From Alphaproteobacteria bacterium (GTDB taxonomy: Bacteria; Pseudomonadota; Alphaproteobacteria; Rhizobiales; Methyloligellaceae): a DNA stretch of 64,000 bases. The notes beneath the pieces were generated by a model. The model was not told the DNA's origin. It did no database searches and worked only from the letters and a program-made list of their open reading frames with translations. Positions 16,751 through 27,048 of the stretch are shown piece by piece. The stretch lies in the NCBI GenBank assembly GCA_016869535.1, contig VGDX01000014.1:23299-87298 (forward strand). The letters are read 5' to 3'. Both the position numbers and the translations under genes were made by a program. Every line of letters starts with the position of its first letter. The first letter of the stretch is position 1.

Positions 16751-18223
16751 TTACTCGATGCCGAGCTTTTGTTTCAGCAATGTGTTGACCGCCTGCGGGC
16801 TCGCTTTACCGCCGGTTACTTTCATCACCTGACCCACGAACCAGCCGGCAAGCGCCGGCTTAGTCTTGGCCTGCTCGGCCTTGTCTGGATTGGCGGCGAT
16901 GACCTCATCAACCGCCTTCTCAATGGCACCCATATCGGTGACTTGGGTCAGCCCACGCCCTTCCACAATGGCCTTCGGATCGCCGCCCTCGGTCCACACG
17001 ATATCGAACACATCCTTGGCGATTTTGCCGGAGATGGTGCCAGCCTTGATGAGATCGAGGATCGATCCGAGCTGATCCGCCGTCACGGGACTATCGACGA
17101 TGTCCCTGCCCTCCTTGTTGAGGCGGCCAAATAGCTCGTTGATAACCCAATTCGCCGCCTGCTTGGCATCGCGATCCTTGGCCACCGCCTCGAAATAATC
17201 GGCGGATTCACGCTCTATGATCAACACGTCGGCATCGTACGGCGAAAGACCGTAGTCGGCGATAAAACGCGCGCGCTTGGCATCGGGAAGCTCAGGCAGA
17301 TTTTGGGCGAGCCCGTCCACAAAGCCCTGTGTCAATTCGAGCGGTAGCAGGTCGGGATCCGGGAAATAGCGATAGTCGTGTGCCTCCTCCTTGCTGCGCA
17401 TCGAACGTGTCTCGCCGGTCTTGGCATCGAACAGCCTGGTCTCCTGCACGATAGTTCCACCCTCTTCGAGAATGTCGATCTGGCGGCGCGCCTCGTGCTC
17501 GATGGCCTGGCCGATGAAGCGGATGGAATTGACGTTCTTGATCTCGCAGCGCGTGCCGAAGGGGTCGCCCGGCCGCCGTACCGATACGTTGATATCGGCG
17601 CGCAAAGACCCCTGCTCCATATTCCCGTCGCAAGTGCCGAGATACCGCATGATAGTGCGAAGTTTCGAGACATAGGCCTTGGCCTGATCCGATGACCGGA
17701 GGTCGGGCTTCGACACGATCTCCATCAGCGCCACGCCCGAGCGGTTGAGATCGACGAAGGAATATTGCGGATGCTGATCGTGCAGGCTCTTGCCCGCGTC
17801 CTGCTCCAGATGCAGCCGCTCGATGCCAACCACAACGCGCTCGCCGCCAAGCAGATCGACGATCACTTCACCCTCGCCGACGATAGGGTTCTTGTACTGG
17901 CTGATCTGATAGCCTTGCGGCAGGTCGGGATAAAAATAGTTTTTCCGGTCGAACACCGAACTGAGGTTGATCTGCGCCTTCAGTCCGAGACCGGTGCGAA
18001 TGGCCTTAGCGATGCAGCCTTCGTTGATCACGGGCAGCATGCCGGGCATCGCGGCATCGACCAGGCTGACATGGGAATTGGGCTCGCCTCCGAACTCGGT
18101 CGAAGCGCCGGAGAATAGCTTGGCGTTGGAGGTGACTTGGGCATGTACCTCCATGCCGATGACCACCTCCCACTCGCCGGTGGCGCCCTCGATTAGATTC
18201 GATTTTTCTGTTTTCTGATCCAT
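16751..18223 (-). CDS. gatB: Asp-tRNA(Asn)/Glu-tRNA(Gln) amidotransferase subunit B
   Basis: GatB activates the misacylated Glu-tRNA(Gln) or Asp-tRNA(Asn) and accepts ammonia from GatA. The GatB/PET112 core is clear: [36 protein letters not shown] and [11 protein letters not shown]. The YqeY-like tail domain recognises tRNA ([15 protein letters not shown]). Length 490 is normal. A chorismate-mutase-like gene lies 11 bases upstream, between gatA and gatB. The operon starts with gatC. Confidence 0.95.
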   Translation of the reverse strand: MDQKTEKSNLIEGATGEWEVVIGMEVHAQVTSNAKLFSGASTEFGGEPNSHVSLVDAAMPGMLPVINEGCIAKAIRTGLGLKAQINLSSVFDRKNYFYPDLPQGYQISQYKNPIVGEGEVIVDLLGGERVVVGIERLHLEQDAGKSLHDQHPQYSFVDLNRSGVALMEIVSKPDLRSSDQAKAYVSKLRTIMRYLGTCDGNMEQGSLRADINVSVRRPGDPFGTRCEIKNVNSIRFIGQAIEHEARRQIDILEEGGTIVQETRLFDAKTGETRSMRSKEEAHDYRYFPDPDLLPLELTQGFVDGLAQNLPELPDAKRARFIADYGLSPYDADVLIIERESADYFEAVAKDRDAKQAANWVINELFGRLNKEGRDIVDSPVTADQLGSILDLIKAGTISGKIAKDVFDIVWTEGGDPKAIVEGRGLTQVTDMGAIEKAVDEVIAANPDKAEQAKTKPALAGWFVGQVMKVTGGKASPQAVNTLLKQKLGIE

Positions 18224-18234
18224 TCCGGCGGACG

Positions 18235-18549
18235 CTACTCCTTCTCCTCCGTCTGCTGGCGGAGCTTCTCCTCCTCATATTGGATGAACCAGCCGATCAT
18301 CTGCCGCCATAGAGCCTCAGCGAGCTCGGGCGGCAGGCCCTGGTCCTCAGCACGAGCGCGCACGCGGTCGATCACTTGCTGGATGCGCCATGGCACGCGC
18401 GCTTCTGCCGGCGATTGTTTGAACTGCCAGGCGCGGTCAACGAAGGTGAAGCGCTCGCCGATCAAATCGACCAGGGCCTGATCGATGCGGTCGATCTCGG
18501 CGCGTACTTCGTCCATGTCTTTGCAATCCTTCGCCTTGCGTGGCGCCAT
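18235..18549 (-). CDS. Chorismate mutase type II (AroQ-like) domain protein
   Basis: The all-helical AroQ fold is suggested by [23 protein letters not shown], then [21 protein letters not shown] and the closing helix [19 protein letters not shown]. Active-site-type residues Arg, Lys and Gln are present, but the enzyme could equally be an isochorismate pyruvate lyase-like protein. The 104-residue form starts at ATG 18547-18549, overlapping the gatA stop by one base (TAATG), so it is translationally coupled. Its place inside the gatCAB operon is odd, because chorismate metabolism and tRNA amidation have no known direct link. Confidence 0.75.
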   Translation of the reverse strand: MAPRKAKDCKDMDEVRAEIDRIDQALVDLIGERFTFVDRAWQFKQSPAEARVPWRIQQVIDRVRARAEDQGLPPELAEALWRQMIGWFIQYEEEKLRQQTEEKE

Positions 18550-20033
18550 TATCTCTTGCTCCACCAATCTTGCGGTTTGAAGACGGGTCCGGCGGCCTCC
18601 TCGATCACACGGCCTGCACGGAAAAGAGTCTCCTCATCGAAGGCGCAGCCGATGAGTTGAAGCCCGAGTGGCGTGCCCTCGGAGGACAAACCGGCGGGTA
18701 TCGACATGCCGGGCAGTCCGGCCATGTTCACCGTCACCGTGAAGATGTCGTTCAGATACATCTCGACTGGATCTCCCGATTTTTCGCCGAGCGCAAAGGC
18801 AGGCCCCGGCGTGGTCGGTGTGAGAATGGCGTCGACCGTCTCGAACGCCTGGTCGAAATCCTGCTTGATCAAGGTCCGAACCTTCTGCGCCTTGAGATAA
18901 TAGGCGTCATAATAACCGGCCGACAGCACATAGGTGCCGATCAGGATACGGCGCTTGACCTCCGCACCGAAGCCCGCGGCGCGCGTGTTTTCATACATGG
19001 AAATGACGTCAGCGCCCTTCTCCCGGAGACCATAGCGCACGCCGTCATAACGGGCGAGGTTGGAGGAGGCCTCGGCCGGCGCGACAATATAATAAGAGGG
19101 CAGCGCATATTTGGTGTGGGCCAGGCTCACCTCTTTGACATTGGCGCCGGCCGCTTTCAGCCATTCCACCCCTTGCTGCCACAGCTTCTCGATCTCCGGC
19201 GCCATACCGGGTACGCGGTATTCCTTGGGAATGCCGATGGTCAGGCCCTTCACGCCCCGGTCCACCGCCGCTTCGTAGTCCGGCACCTTCATATCCACGC
19301 TGGTGGTGTCCTTGGGGTCAGAACTCGCCATGACTTTCAGCAGGATGGCCGCGTCACGCACGGAACGGGCGATGGGCCCCGCCTGATCGAGCGAGGAGGC
19401 AAACGCCACGATGCCCCAGCGCGAGCAACGCCCATAGGTCGGCTTGATGCCGACCGTGCCGGTCACGGCGGCGGGCTGGCGAATCGAGCCGCCCGTGTCA
19501 GTGGCCGTGGCTCCCATGCAAAGCCTCGCCGCCACCGCGGCAGACGATCCCCCCGATGATCCACCCGGCACTAGCTTGACGCTCGAGTCCTTGCGCCGCC
19601 AGGGATTAACGACCGGGCCGTAGTGACTCGTCTCGTTGGAGGAGCCCATGGCAAACTCATCGTTATTGAGCTTGCCGAGCATCACCGCGCCTTCCGCCCA
19701 CAAATTGGCGGTAACGGTCGATTCGTAAGTCGGTGTGAAGCCATCGAGAATATGCGAGCATGCGGTGGTGCGCACGTCTTTGGTGCAGAACAAATCTTTG
19801 ATGCCGAGCGGGATGCCCTCGAGTGCACCTCCCTCGCCCTTTTTCAGCCGGGCAGTACTCGCATCGGCCATCTCAAGCGCGCGCTCTGGCGTTTTCAGCA
19901 CATAGGCATTGAGCGCATCGTTCGCCCTATCGATGGCATCGATATGCGCCTCGGCAAGTTCACGCGCCGAGAACGACTTGGCGCGCAAGCCTTCGCGCGC
20001 CTCGGCGATGGTGAGATCCGTCAGCTTGGTCAT
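18549..20033 (-). CDS. gatA: Asp-tRNA(Asn)/Glu-tRNA(Gln) amidotransferase subunit A
   Basis: GatA is the amidase-signature subunit that releases ammonia from glutamine. The Ser-cisSer-Lys triad is visible: Lys in PLGIKDLFC, cis-Ser in PGGSSGGSS, and the nucleophile Ser in [26 protein letters not shown] is typical of GatA. The start was set at ATG 20031-20033 (MTKLTDLT), which overlaps the gatC stop by four bases. Length 494 fits the family. Confidence 0.95.
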   Translation of the reverse strand: MTKLTDLTIAEAREGLRAKSFSARELAEAHIDAIDRANDALNAYVLKTPERALEMADASTARLKKGEGGALEGIPLGIKDLFCTKDVRTTACSHILDGFTPTYESTVTANLWAEGAVMLGKLNNDEFAMGSSNETSHYGPVVNPWRRKDSSVKLVPGGSSGGSSAAVAARLCMGATATDTGGSIRQPAAVTGTVGIKPTYGRCSRWGIVAFASSLDQAGPIARSVRDAAILLKVMASSDPKDTTSVDMKVPDYEAAVDRGVKGLTIGIPKEYRVPGMAPEIEKLWQQGVEWLKAAGANVKEVSLAHTKYALPSYYIVAPAEASSNLARYDGVRYGLREKGADVISMYENTRAAGFGAEVKRRILIGTYVLSAGYYDAYYLKAQKVRTLIKQDFDQAFETVDAILTPTTPGPAFALGEKSGDPVEMYLNDIFTVTVNMAGLPGMSIPAGLSSEGTPLGLQLIGCAFDEETLFRAGRVIEEAAGPVFKPQDWWSKR

Positions 20034-20317
20034 TCGACGATCTTGGGCACGACGAAATAATGGTCGTCGGCCATTGGCGCATTCTTGAGGATGTCGCCGG
20101 CGCAAAAGCCGTCGGTGATCCTGTCCTCGCGCTTCTTCATGGTCATGGCGGCAACACGGGTCATCGGCTCGACATTGCTGGTATCGAGTTCATCGAGTTG
20201 CGCCACCCAATCGAGAATACCGGAGAGCTCCTTCTCAAGCCGCGCCTCCTCCTCGGCCGTGATGGCAAGGCGGGCAAGGTGGGCAATACGACGGACGGTA
20301 GCGCGATCGACGGACAT
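20030..20317 (-). CDS. gatC: Asp-tRNA(Asn)/Glu-tRNA(Gln) amidotransferase subunit C
   Basis: GatC stabilises GatA and links it to GatB. The 95-residue protein starts [19 protein letters not shown] and has [18 protein letters not shown], both typical. The start at 20317 fits the family; longer in-frame starts are ignored. It is the first gene of a gatC-gatA-(chorismate mutase)-gatB operon. A small gap of 48 bases separates it from the UPF0173 gene upstream on the same strand. Confidence 0.93.
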   Translation of the reverse strand: MSVDRATVRRIAHLARLAITAEEEARLEKELSGILDWVAQLDELDTSNVEPMTRVAAMTMKKREDRITDGFCAGDILKNAPMADDHYFVVPKIVE

Positions 20318-20365
20318 GGCGCCGTTCCTAGCACCGTGCTCTTGAAGCGGCAACGTGGCCGCGCG

Positions 20366-21067
20366 TCAGGCTTTGAAAGGAACGCCGACCTTGGGAAGCA
20401 CGACATTCTGCCCTGCCATTTCAGCGATGAAAGCATCAGCGGTCGGGGCGAGCAGCGGGAAAGTGCCGTAGTGGCAGGGCACCACGGTTTCGAATTGGAA
20501 GAAGCGCTTGCAAGCAAGCGCTGCGGTCTTGGCACCCATGGTGTAGCGGTCGCCGATCGGAACAAAGCCGATCTGCGGCCGGTAAATTTCGTTGATCAGT
20601 CCCATGTCGGAGAAGATGGCGGTGTCACCCATGTGATAGACGGTCTTGCCTTCCTTAGCGGCAACGATCAGCCCGCAAGGAACACCGAGATAGACGGGGT
20701 GCCCGTCGACGATATGCGAGGCCGAATGCCAGGCGGGTACGAAGGTCAGGGCAAAATCGCCGTAATAAAGCGTACCGCCGGGATTGCCAGGGTCGATCTT
20801 CTCAATCCCCTTCCCGGCGAGATAGGTGGCAAGTTCATGGGCTGCGAGAAGCGGGGCTCCGGTATCCTTGCATATCTCCACCGTGTCGCCTGTATGGTCC
20901 TCATGGCCGTGGGTGAGCGCTACATGCGTAACGCCATCAATCGCCTGCTGCAGCGTGAAGCCGGACTTGGCGAAGGTCGGGTTGTGAGAAAGAAACGGAT
21001 CGATCAGGATGCGGCTTGCGCCCGTGTCGGTACGGAAGCAGGAATGGCCAAACCAGGTCAATTTCAT
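20366..21067 (-). CDS. UPF0173-type metal-dependent hydrolase, MBL fold
   Basis: Metallo-beta-lactamase fold with MKLTWFGHSCFR at the start and THGHEDHTGD as the metal-binding motif; GDT and a late CHYGTFP supply further ligands. The 233 residues match UPF0173 hydrolases, whose substrates are unknown. ATG at 21065-21067 was chosen from the family N-terminus. It diverges from ruvX, whose ATG is 27 bases away, so the two share a very compact promoter region. Confidence 0.9.
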   Translation of the reverse strand: MKLTWFGHSCFRTDTGASRILIDPFLSHNPTFAKSGFTLQQAIDGVTHVALTHGHEDHTGDTVEICKDTGAPLLAAHELATYLAGKGIEKIDPGNPGGTLYYGDFALTFVPAWHSASHIVDGHPVYLGVPCGLIVAAKEGKTVYHMGDTAIFSDMGLINEIYRPQIGFVPIGDRYTMGAKTAALACKRFFQFETVVPCHYGTFPLLAPTADAFIAEMAGQNVVLPKVGVPFKA

Positions 21068-21093
21068 GCGTCTCACCTTTTGCTGTTCCAACT

Positions 21094-21576
21094 ATGACTT
21101 TAGCACCTGTCGTCGCCCTTGAAGACCTGCCTCGGTTTCTTAAGCCCGAGGCGCGGCTGCTTGGCCTCGACGTAGGCAGCAAAACCGTGGGGATGGCGCT
21201 TTCCGACGTCACCCGCAAGATAGCCACACCCTATGATACCGTCCGTCGCACCAAGTTCACCGAGGACGCCAAAATCATTGGGCAAGTTATTGAAACGAAT
21301 CAGGTTGGCGCACTTGTCATCGGCCTACCCTACAATCTCGACGGTTCAGAAGGCCCGCGCGCCCAATCGACCCGGGCTTTCGCCCGCAATCTCGCCGCCC
21401 TGATCGAAGTGCCAGTAGCCTTCTGGGACGAGCGGCTCTCCACCGCCGCCGTCGAGCGTCATCTCATCGAGGCGGACGCCTCGCGCAAACGCCGTGCGGA
21501 AGTCATCGATCGCATGGCGGCGGCTTACATACTGCAAGGCGCGCTCGACCGGCTCGCTCGTTTTGATGCGCGCTGA
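21094..21576 (+). CDS. ruvX: Putative Holliday junction resolvase YqgF/RuvX
   Basis: RNase H-like fold: LLGLDVGSKTVGMALSD carries the first catalytic Asp, VIGLPYNLDGSEGPRA the loop, and WDERLSTAAVE the second acidic residue, with a late Asp in VIDRMAA. Family members are linked to 16S rRNA 5'-end processing and proposed junction resolution. MTLAPVVALEDLP (ATG 21094) is the chosen start. The gene converges on the DsbB-like gene with a 6-base gap. Confidence 0.9.
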   Translation: MTLAPVVALEDLPRFLKPEARLLGLDVGSKTVGMALSDVTRKIATPYDTVRRTKFTEDAKIIGQVIETNQVGALVIGLPYNLDGSEGPRAQSTRAFARNLAALIEVPVAFWDERLSTAAVERHLIEADASRKRRAEVIDRMAAAYILQGALDRLARFDAR

Positions 21577-21582
21577 CATGCT

Positions 21583-22155
21583 TCACGGTGTGATATTCGA
21601 CCCGAAATAGTCCTGCAGCAACAAATAACCCTGCGGCTCGTCCGGGCAGTTCCCCAGACCGCATAACGCGAGGGTAGAGATCACATTGCCGACCACAAGT
21701 GCAAGGAACAGGGAGAGAGCAAAGAGCGGCAGAGGTTTCAGGCGCTTGGGGAGCGGTTCAACGCGGGCGAATTGCCGGTCGCCAAGCAGCATCAGCGCAC
21801 TGCCGATGATGATCAGAGCGAAGAATACGAAAGACCAAGTGTAGAGATGCAGCCCCAGGATCGGCTCGCCATAAGCGCCGGTGCCCGGCACGATATGCAG
21901 CACGATCTGACGTAGAGCTATCGCTGCCCCGGCTGTGGCCCCGAGGATCATGAGGCCGTAATGACTGGGCTTCGAACCGAAGATCAGATTGAGTGCAAGC
22001 CCAAAACCGGCGGCGATAAAGGCCATCCGTTGCAGAATGCAGAGCGGACAGGGCAACTCCCCAAACCATAGCTGATCGATAAAAGCGAGCAGAAGCAGGA
22101 GGGCGATGGCAATCAGCCCCAAGGCATTAAGGAGCCTCGCCAGGTCGCCCGACAC
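21583..22155 (-). CDS. DsbB-like disulfide bond formation protein with C-terminal second Cys pair
   Basis: The first periplasmic loop has the quinone-linked CPLC pair (GELPCPLCILQRM), as in DsbB, which reoxidises DsbA-type proteins with quinone. Five hydrophobic helices are seen, one more than in E. coli DsbB. The second Cys pair (LCGLGNCPDEPQG) lies after the fifth helix, in a C-terminal tail predicted to be periplasmic, rather than in the second loop. GTG start with GAGGGAG ahead. The DUF5993 gene ends 18 bases upstream on the same strand, so they form a pair. Confidence 0.85.
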   Translation of the reverse strand: MSGDLARLLNALGLIAIALLLLLAFIDQLWFGELPCPLCILQRMAFIAAGFGLALNLIFGSKPSHYGLMILGATAGAAIALRQIVLHIVPGTGAYGEPILGLHLYTWSFVFFALIIIGSALMLLGDRQFARVEPLPKRLKPLPLFALSLFLALVVGNVISTLALCGLGNCPDEPQGYLLLQDYFGSNITP

Positions 22156-22173
22156 GCTTCGTCTCCCTCAAAC

Positions 22174-22329
22174 TCAGAGCGCGATGTTCACCACCGAACT
22201 TGCATGGATGCGGAATAGTACGAGCATCACAACGACGCCGGCGGCCCAAAAGCCCATTGCCACGGCTCGCTGCCTAAGCCATGCCGCACCAAGTCCGCAG
22301 GCAAAGAGGAGAAAGGGCAAGCTCATCAT
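22174..22329 (-). CDS. DUF5993-type small membrane protein
   Basis: A 51-codon gene starts ATGATG at 22324-22329 and ends TGA at 22174-22176. The product begins MMSLPFLLFACGLGAAW and has two hydrophobic helices separated by RQRAVAMG, with a FRIHASSVVNIAL end. I recognise this as DUF5993-like, a family whose genes sit next to dsbB-type genes. Here dsbB follows 18 bases downstream. Function is unknown; a helper of the DsbB-like enzyme is plausible. Confidence 0.7.
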   Translation of the reverse strand: MMSLPFLLFACGLGAAWLRQRAVAMGFWAAGVVVMLVLFRIHASSVVNIAL

Positions 22330-22539
22330 GGGGCAGTCTCCCGCTCTATCGTCCCCGATGCCCTGCCGGTGGTCCCGTCAGTACGCTCGACTGCGTTGAT
22401 TCGCTTGACCTCAAGGTATTGAAATATCGAGCATGATGGAAGCACCAAGGTGTAGACCCGGCGCACAGATGCACAGTTTACCTTGGTTTTACGGCAAGGC
22501 TTGATGCTGGCGGAAAGCGAGCCTATACAGTGGCCTTTG

Positions 22540-23496
22540 ATGAGCCTTGCCATCAAAGCTTCCCGCGCTTCCTTCCCTCACCGGCATCTTCTTGGAATCG
22601 AAGGCCTTTCGGCCGCCGAGATTGTAACCCTGCTCGATCTCGCAGAAGACGCCGCCAAGCTCGGGCGTCAAATCGACAAGAAACGCGACGATCTGCGCGG
22701 GCGCACTCTGATCAATCTGTTCTTCGAAGCTTCCACCCGGACGCAGAGTTCCTTCGAGCTCGCGGGCAAGCGCCTCGGCGCCGATGTGATGAACATGTCG
22801 ATCCCGAGCTCATCGGTGCAGAAGGGAGAAACGCTGATCGATACCGCGGTAACACTCAATTCCATGCGCCCCGATCTGCTCGTGGTGCGCCATCATTCGG
22901 CAGGCGCGGTCGAACTGCTGTCGCAAAAGGTCGACTGCTCGGTGATCAATGCCGGCGACGGCAGCCATGAGCACCCAACACAGGCCCTACTCGACGCACT
23001 CACCATCCGCCGGCGAAAGGGACGTATCGAGGGTTTGATCGTGGCAATCTGCGGCGACATCCTGCACTCGCGCGTGGCACGGTCGAACATTCTGCTGCTT
23101 AATACGCTGGGCGCGCGCGTGCGCGTTATTGCGCCCTCCACCCTGCTTGCTGCCGGTATCGAAAGACTCGGCGTAGAGGTCTTTACCTCCATGTGGGAAG
23201 GCCTGGTAGATGCGGATATCGTCATGATGCTCAGGCTACAGAAAGAACGCATGACCTCCAGCCTGATTCCCAGTCAGCGCGAATATTTTCACTTCTTCGG
23301 TCTCGATTACGACAAGCTTGCTCGAGCCAAACCCGATGCGCTCGTCATGCACCCGGGGCCAATGAATCGCGGCGTGGAGATCGATTCCAATGTCGCCGAC
23401 GACCAGAGAAGCGTTATCCGTGAACAGGTGGAGATGGGGGTGGCGGTGCGTATCGCCGTGCTACAAGCGCTCGCCCACCATTTGCCGAACCGATGA
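22540..23496 (+). CDS. pyrB: Aspartate carbamoyltransferase catalytic subunit
   Basis: PyrB joins carbamoyl phosphate and aspartate in pyrimidine synthesis. The carbamoyl-phosphate site is [22 protein letters not shown] supplies the 80s-loop Ser/Lys, [17 protein letters not shown] the core, and [11 protein letters not shown] the C-terminal motif. ATG 22540 (MSLAIKAS) was chosen; ATG 22504 with AAGG ahead is possible. The stop overlaps the start of the dihydroorotase-like gene (ATGA). No pyrI is present, consistent with a PyrB/pseudo-PyrC holoenzyme. Confidence 0.95.
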   Translation: MSLAIKASRASFPHRHLLGIEGLSAAEIVTLLDLAEDAAKLGRQIDKKRDDLRGRTLINLFFEASTRTQSSFELAGKRLGADVMNMSIPSSSVQKGETLIDTAVTLNSMRPDLLVVRHHSAGAVELLSQKVDCSVINAGDGSHEHPTQALLDALTIRRRKGRIEGLIVAICGDILHSRVARSNILLLNTLGARVRVIAPSTLLAAGIERLGVEVFTSMWEGLVDADIVMMLRLQKERMTSSLIPSQREYFHFFGLDYDKLARAKPDALVMHPGPMNRGVEIDSNVADDQRSVIREQVEMGVAVRIAVLQALAHHLPNR

Positions 23497-24836
23497 CCAC
23501 AATGCAACCGCTAGCACAGGATCAGCGCGCCTCGTCGAGGCCCATTGCTCTGGTCAATGCCCGGCTGATCGATCCTTTCTCCGGTTTGGATCAAATGGGA
23601 GGCGTGCTGATCGTCGACGGATCAATCGCCGATCTTGGCCCGCACATCACGGAGGGCAGTGTCGGCGATGTCGATATCGGCGATTGCGCCGGTTGTGTGC
23701 TGGCGCCAGGCCTCATTGACATGCTGGTCTCTGCCGGCGAGCCAGGGCATGAGCATCGCGAAACGCTGGCCACCGCGAGCCGCGCCGCCGCCGCGGGCGG
23801 TGTCACCACCATCATATGTGGTCCGAATACCGATCCGGTCATCGACGACGTCGCACTGGTCGATTTCATTCTGCGTCGCGCCCGGGATACGGCCCTCGTC
23901 AATGTCCATCCCATGGCCGCCATGACCAAGGGTTTGCTTGGCGAGGAGATGAGCGAGATCGGCTTGCTGCACGATGCAGGCGCCATCGCCTTCGCCAACG
24001 GTAAGTCAAGCGTCGCCAATGCCAGGGTGATGCGTAACGTACTGGCCTACGCCAAGGATTTCGGCGCGTTGATCGTGCATCATCTCGAAGATGCTTCGCT
24101 GTCGAAAGACGCGGTAATGAACGAGGGCGAAGTGGCGACACGGCTCGGCTTGCGCGGTGTTACCACGGCCGCCGAAACCATTGTGCTCGAGCGCGACATC
24201 CGCTTGGTGGAACTGACCGGTGGCCGCTATCACGCATCACAAATTTCCTGCCGTGAATCACTCGACGTTATCCGCGAAGCAAAGGTGCAGGGGCTTCCGG
24301 TAACGTGTGGCGTCTCAATCAACCATCTCACCCTAAACGAAAACGACATCGGTCCCTACCGGACCTTCTTCAAGATGAATCCGCCTCTGCGCACCGAGGA
24401 TGACAGGCGTGCCATGATCGAGGGCGTGGCGAGCGGTGACATCGACGTGATCGTCTCGGCACACGACCCGCGTGGCGCCGAAGGCAAACGCCGGCCGTTC
24501 GCCGAAGCCGCCGATGGTGTAGTTGGACTCGAGACGTTGCTCGCAGCGGCGCTTCGTCTCTATCATAACGGCGAGGTCGAGTTGCACCAGCTCTTGCAGG
24601 CGATGACCGCCAATCCGGCGCGTCTCCTCGGTCTGGCAAGCGGGCAGCTCACCAAGGGTGCGCCGGCGGATCTCATGGTCATCGACCTGACCGTACCGTG
24701 GTCAGTCGAGCCCGAGCAATTACGGTCGAAGTCGAAGAACACGCCGTTCGACGGCGCACGCTTCGAAGGCCGTACGCTGCTAACTCTCGTTGCCGGTCGC
24801 CTCGTCTACAACTACGCTGATCAGCCAACGCCGTAG
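23493..24836 (+). CDS. Dihydroorotase homologue lacking metal ligands (PyrC'-like)
   Basis: The fold is that of type I dihydroorotase: [45 protein letters not shown]. However, the D-x-H-x-H motif reads D76-M-L78-V-S80, the DDG segment is replaced by FANG, and the SDHAPH motif reads SAHDPR, so most metal ligands are missing. Such proteins (PyrC' of Pseudomonas, and the pyrB-linked copies of Rhizobiales) have a structural role in holding ATCase together. It overlaps pyrB by four bases. An active dihydroorotase is expected elsewhere in the genome. Confidence 0.88.
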   Translation: MTTMQPLAQDQRASSRPIALVNARLIDPFSGLDQMGGVLIVDGSIADLGPHITEGSVGDVDIGDCAGCVLAPGLIDMLVSAGEPGHEHRETLATASRAAAAGGVTTIICGPNTDPVIDDVALVDFILRRARDTALVNVHPMAAMTKGLLGEEMSEIGLLHDAGAIAFANGKSSVANARVMRNVLAYAKDFGALIVHHLEDASLSKDAVMNEGEVATRLGLRGVTTAAETIVLERDIRLVELTGGRYHASQISCRESLDVIREAKVQGLPVTCGVSINHLTLNENDIGPYRTFFKMNPPLRTEDDRRAMIEGVASGDIDVIVSAHDPRGAEGKRRPFAEAADGVVGLETLLAAALRLYHNGEVELHQLLQAMTANPARLLGLASGQLTKGAPADLMVIDLTVPWSVEPEQLRSKSKNTPFDGARFEGRTLLTLVAGRLVYNYADQPTP

Positions 24837-24854
24837 CCGCGAGACGGGTAATCG

Positions 24855-25469
24855 ATGTTCCCTCCTGCCGATTGGAGTGACGCCTTCGGCCTGATCACGG
24901 CTTTGGCCGGCGGCTACCTCCTTGGCTCCATTCCCTTTGGCTTGATCCTCGCCAAGCTCGCTGGTCTCGGCGATCTCCGTGAGATTGGTTCAGGCAATAT
25001 CGGCGCGACCAACGTGTTGCGCGCAGGCAGCAAAACGCTTGCCGCACTGACACTTCTGCTGGATGCCGCCAAGGGCACCGTCGCTGTATGGCTCGGCGCC
25101 CAATTTGGACCCGACGCGGCACTATTGGGCGGGCTTGGTGCTTTTATCGGACATCTCTATCCGGTGTGGCTCGGGTTTGCTGGTGGCAAGGGGGTTGCCA
25201 CCTATCTAGGTGTCTTGCTTGGGCTTTATTGGCCGGCCGCACTCGCTTTCGGCGTTCTTTGGCTCTTGGTGGCATGGCGGACCGGCCATTCCTCGCTTGC
25301 CGCCCTGGTCGCCGGCGCCGCCACGCCAGCCGCGATGGCCTTGACCGGGCAATGGCGCCTTGCAGCATTGTTCCTCGTGCTCACCATCCTTCTCTATATC
25401 CGCCATGCCGACAATATCAGGCGGCTTAAACGTGGCGAGGAGACTCGCATTGGCGAAAGCAAGTCCTAA
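24855..25469 (+). CDS. plsY: Acyl-phosphate:glycerol-3-phosphate acyltransferase
   Basis: PlsY makes lysophosphatidic acid from acyl-phosphate in the inner membrane. The three family motifs are present: [29 protein letters not shown] and [12 protein letters not shown]. About six to seven hydrophobic helices fill the 204 residues. The gene lies 18 bases after the pyrC-like gene; dprA begins inside its 3' end. Confidence 0.93.
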   Translation: MFPPADWSDAFGLITALAGGYLLGSIPFGLILAKLAGLGDLREIGSGNIGATNVLRAGSKTLAALTLLLDAAKGTVAVWLGAQFGPDAALLGGLGAFIGHLYPVWLGFAGGKGVATYLGVLLGLYWPAALAFGVLWLLVAWRTGHSSLAALVAGAATPAAMALTGQWRLAALFLVLTILLYIRHADNIRRLKRGEETRIGESKS

Positions 25470-26589
25470 CGCGCCACGCCTTAGTCCGCGTCAGCGCCTT
25501 GCCTGGCTGCGCCTGATCCGCAGCGAGAATGTGGGACCGGCGACATTCCGCGCGCTCGTCAATCAGTTCGGTGGCGCAGAAGCGGCCATCGAAGCGCTAC
25601 CGGTCCTATCCCGACGAGGCGGTGGGCACGAGATCAAGCTGTACAGCGAGACAGAGGCCGAAGCCGAAATCGAAGCCGCCGAGAGTATTGGCGCGCATCT
25701 CGTGGCCATCGGTGAGCCGGGCTATCCGCCAGCACTTGCTCAGGTCGATGCACCACCGCCGCTTCTTTTCGTCAAAGGCAGGCTCGAACTTGCCGACAGC
25801 CCTGTCGTAGCCATTGTCGGGGCGCGTAACGGCTCGGCAGTCGGACAGAAATTCACGCGATCGCTTGCAATCGATCTCGGGCTCGAGGGCTTCGTCATCG
25901 CCTCTGGGCTCGCGCGCGGCATCGACACCGCGGCGCATAAGGCGGCGCTTGATCGCGGCACGATTGCCGTACTCGCCGGCGGCATCGATATCGTCTATCC
26001 GCCCGAGAATGAGGATTTACAGCAGGCCATCGGCGAACAGGGGCTCCTCGTTAGCGAACGGTCTCCTGGTTTTGCGCCACGGGGAAAAGATTTCCCACGC
26101 CGTAACCGTCTGATCTCTGGGGTCTCGCTTGGCGTGGTGGTGGTCGAGGCGGCCGAACGTTCCGGCTCTTTAATCACGGCACGTCTTGCTGGCGAGCAAG
26201 GAAGGGAAGTGTTCGCCGTCCCTGGAAGCCCACTGGATCCCCGTGCGACCGGTACCAACAATCTCCTGAAACAGGGCGCGACACTGGTCACATCTGCGAG
26301 CGACGTCGTCGAAACCTTGGCGCCGATCCTGGGACGGCCAGCCGCTCCTCCAGTCATCGAGTTTGCCGCGGCGGACGAGACACGGACGCCTGAACCTCTC
26401 CCTGACATTCAGCAAAGTGAGCGGGAGCTCGTGATTGGGGCTCTAGGCTTTTCCCCCGTCGACATCGACGAATTGATCCGGACGACCGGTTTGGAGACAC
26501 GCAAGGTCCATATCGTCCTGCTTGAACTCGATCTCGCTGGCAGGCTGCAACGTCATGGGCAGCAGCTTGTCTCGCTGACCGAAGGATAG
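25432..26589 (+). CDS. dprA: DNA-processing protein DprA
   Basis: DprA loads RecA onto incoming single-stranded DNA. A N-terminal SAM-like segment ([18 protein letters not shown]) leads into the Rossmann-like core with [45 protein letters not shown] and [21 protein letters not shown]. The C-terminal winged helix is [19 protein letters not shown]. No ATG fits; GTG 25432 (VARRLALAK) is the likely start, overlapping plsY by 38 bases, with TTG 25450 as alternative. Presence does not prove natural competence. Confidence 0.9.
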   Translation: MARRLALAKASPNAPRLSPRQRLAWLRLIRSENVGPATFRALVNQFGGAEAAIEALPVLSRRGGGHEIKLYSETEAEAEIEAAESIGAHLVAIGEPGYPPALAQVDAPPPLLFVKGRLELADSPVVAIVGARNGSAVGQKFTRSLAIDLGLEGFVIASGLARGIDTAAHKAALDRGTIAVLAGGIDIVYPPENEDLQQAIGEQGLLVSERSPGFAPRGKDFPRRNRLISGVSLGVVVVEAAERSGSLITARLAGEQGREVFAVPGSPLDPRATGTNNLLKQGATLVTSASDVVETLAPILGRPAAPPVIEFAAADETRTPEPLPDIQQSERELVIGALGFSPVDIDELIRTTGLETRKVHIVLLELDLAGRLQRHGQQLVSLTEG

Positions 26590-26591
26590 AC

Positions 26592-26795
26592 TTACTTGGG
26601 ATCCCTCATGCCGCTCTTGGCTTCTTCGAGCGCGATGTCGATCAGATAAGCGAGAAAAGGGCGCCCGGCGTCCATGGCAAGCCGTCTCAATCCCTCGAGC
26701 ATCGAGGCGATATATTCGACATTGGGGCGCCCACCTTGTTCGTCGTCGGGTGGACGGACGTCACCCGCGGGATTTTGCGCTTTTGGCCCCGACAT
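26592..26795 (-). CDS. Small protein of unknown function
   Basis: Sixty-seven residues starting MSGPKAQNP, with a polar N-terminus and an amphipathic C-terminal half (NVEYIASMLEGLRRLAMDAGRPFLAYLIDIALEEA). ATG 26793-26795 was chosen because the upstream in-frame extension is basic and composition-poor. It is convergent with dprA (2-base gap) and divergent from topA. I do not recognise a family; the helical part might bind a partner protein. Confidence 0.6.
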   Translation of the reverse strand: MSGPKAQNPAGDVRPPDDEQGGRPNVEYIASMLEGLRRLAMDAGRPFLAYLIDIALEEAKSGMRDPK

Positions 26796-27048
26796 GGCGT
26801 TCTGCCTTATTTTTCCCTCAGATGCAGCCCGCCTCGTGAAACCGCGCTTTTCGTGGCTTTTGTCACCCCAAGGCCACGCTTTACCGCAAATTTTATAGGT
26901 TGTCTTTGCTATCTTATACAATTAGAGGTTGTCAACCTCATTGCCAAATTTGACAGCGGCGGCTCAAGACACCATTTTCCGCGCAGAATCGGGTCCAAGC
27001 GGACCCAGCCCTCAGCCAGACGCAATTTGCGCGGCTATGAAAGCCTTC

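Noticed and set aside
22400..22440. Promoter TTGACC with MerR-like ACCT-CA-AGGT palindrome before pyrB
   Set aside because: No acceptable -10 at 16-19 bases and the palindrome is only 10 bases; chance is likely.
26929..27048. Longer N-terminus for topA
   Set aside because: The added residues are unlike the family, which begins M-N-x-V-x-V-E-S-P at 27049.
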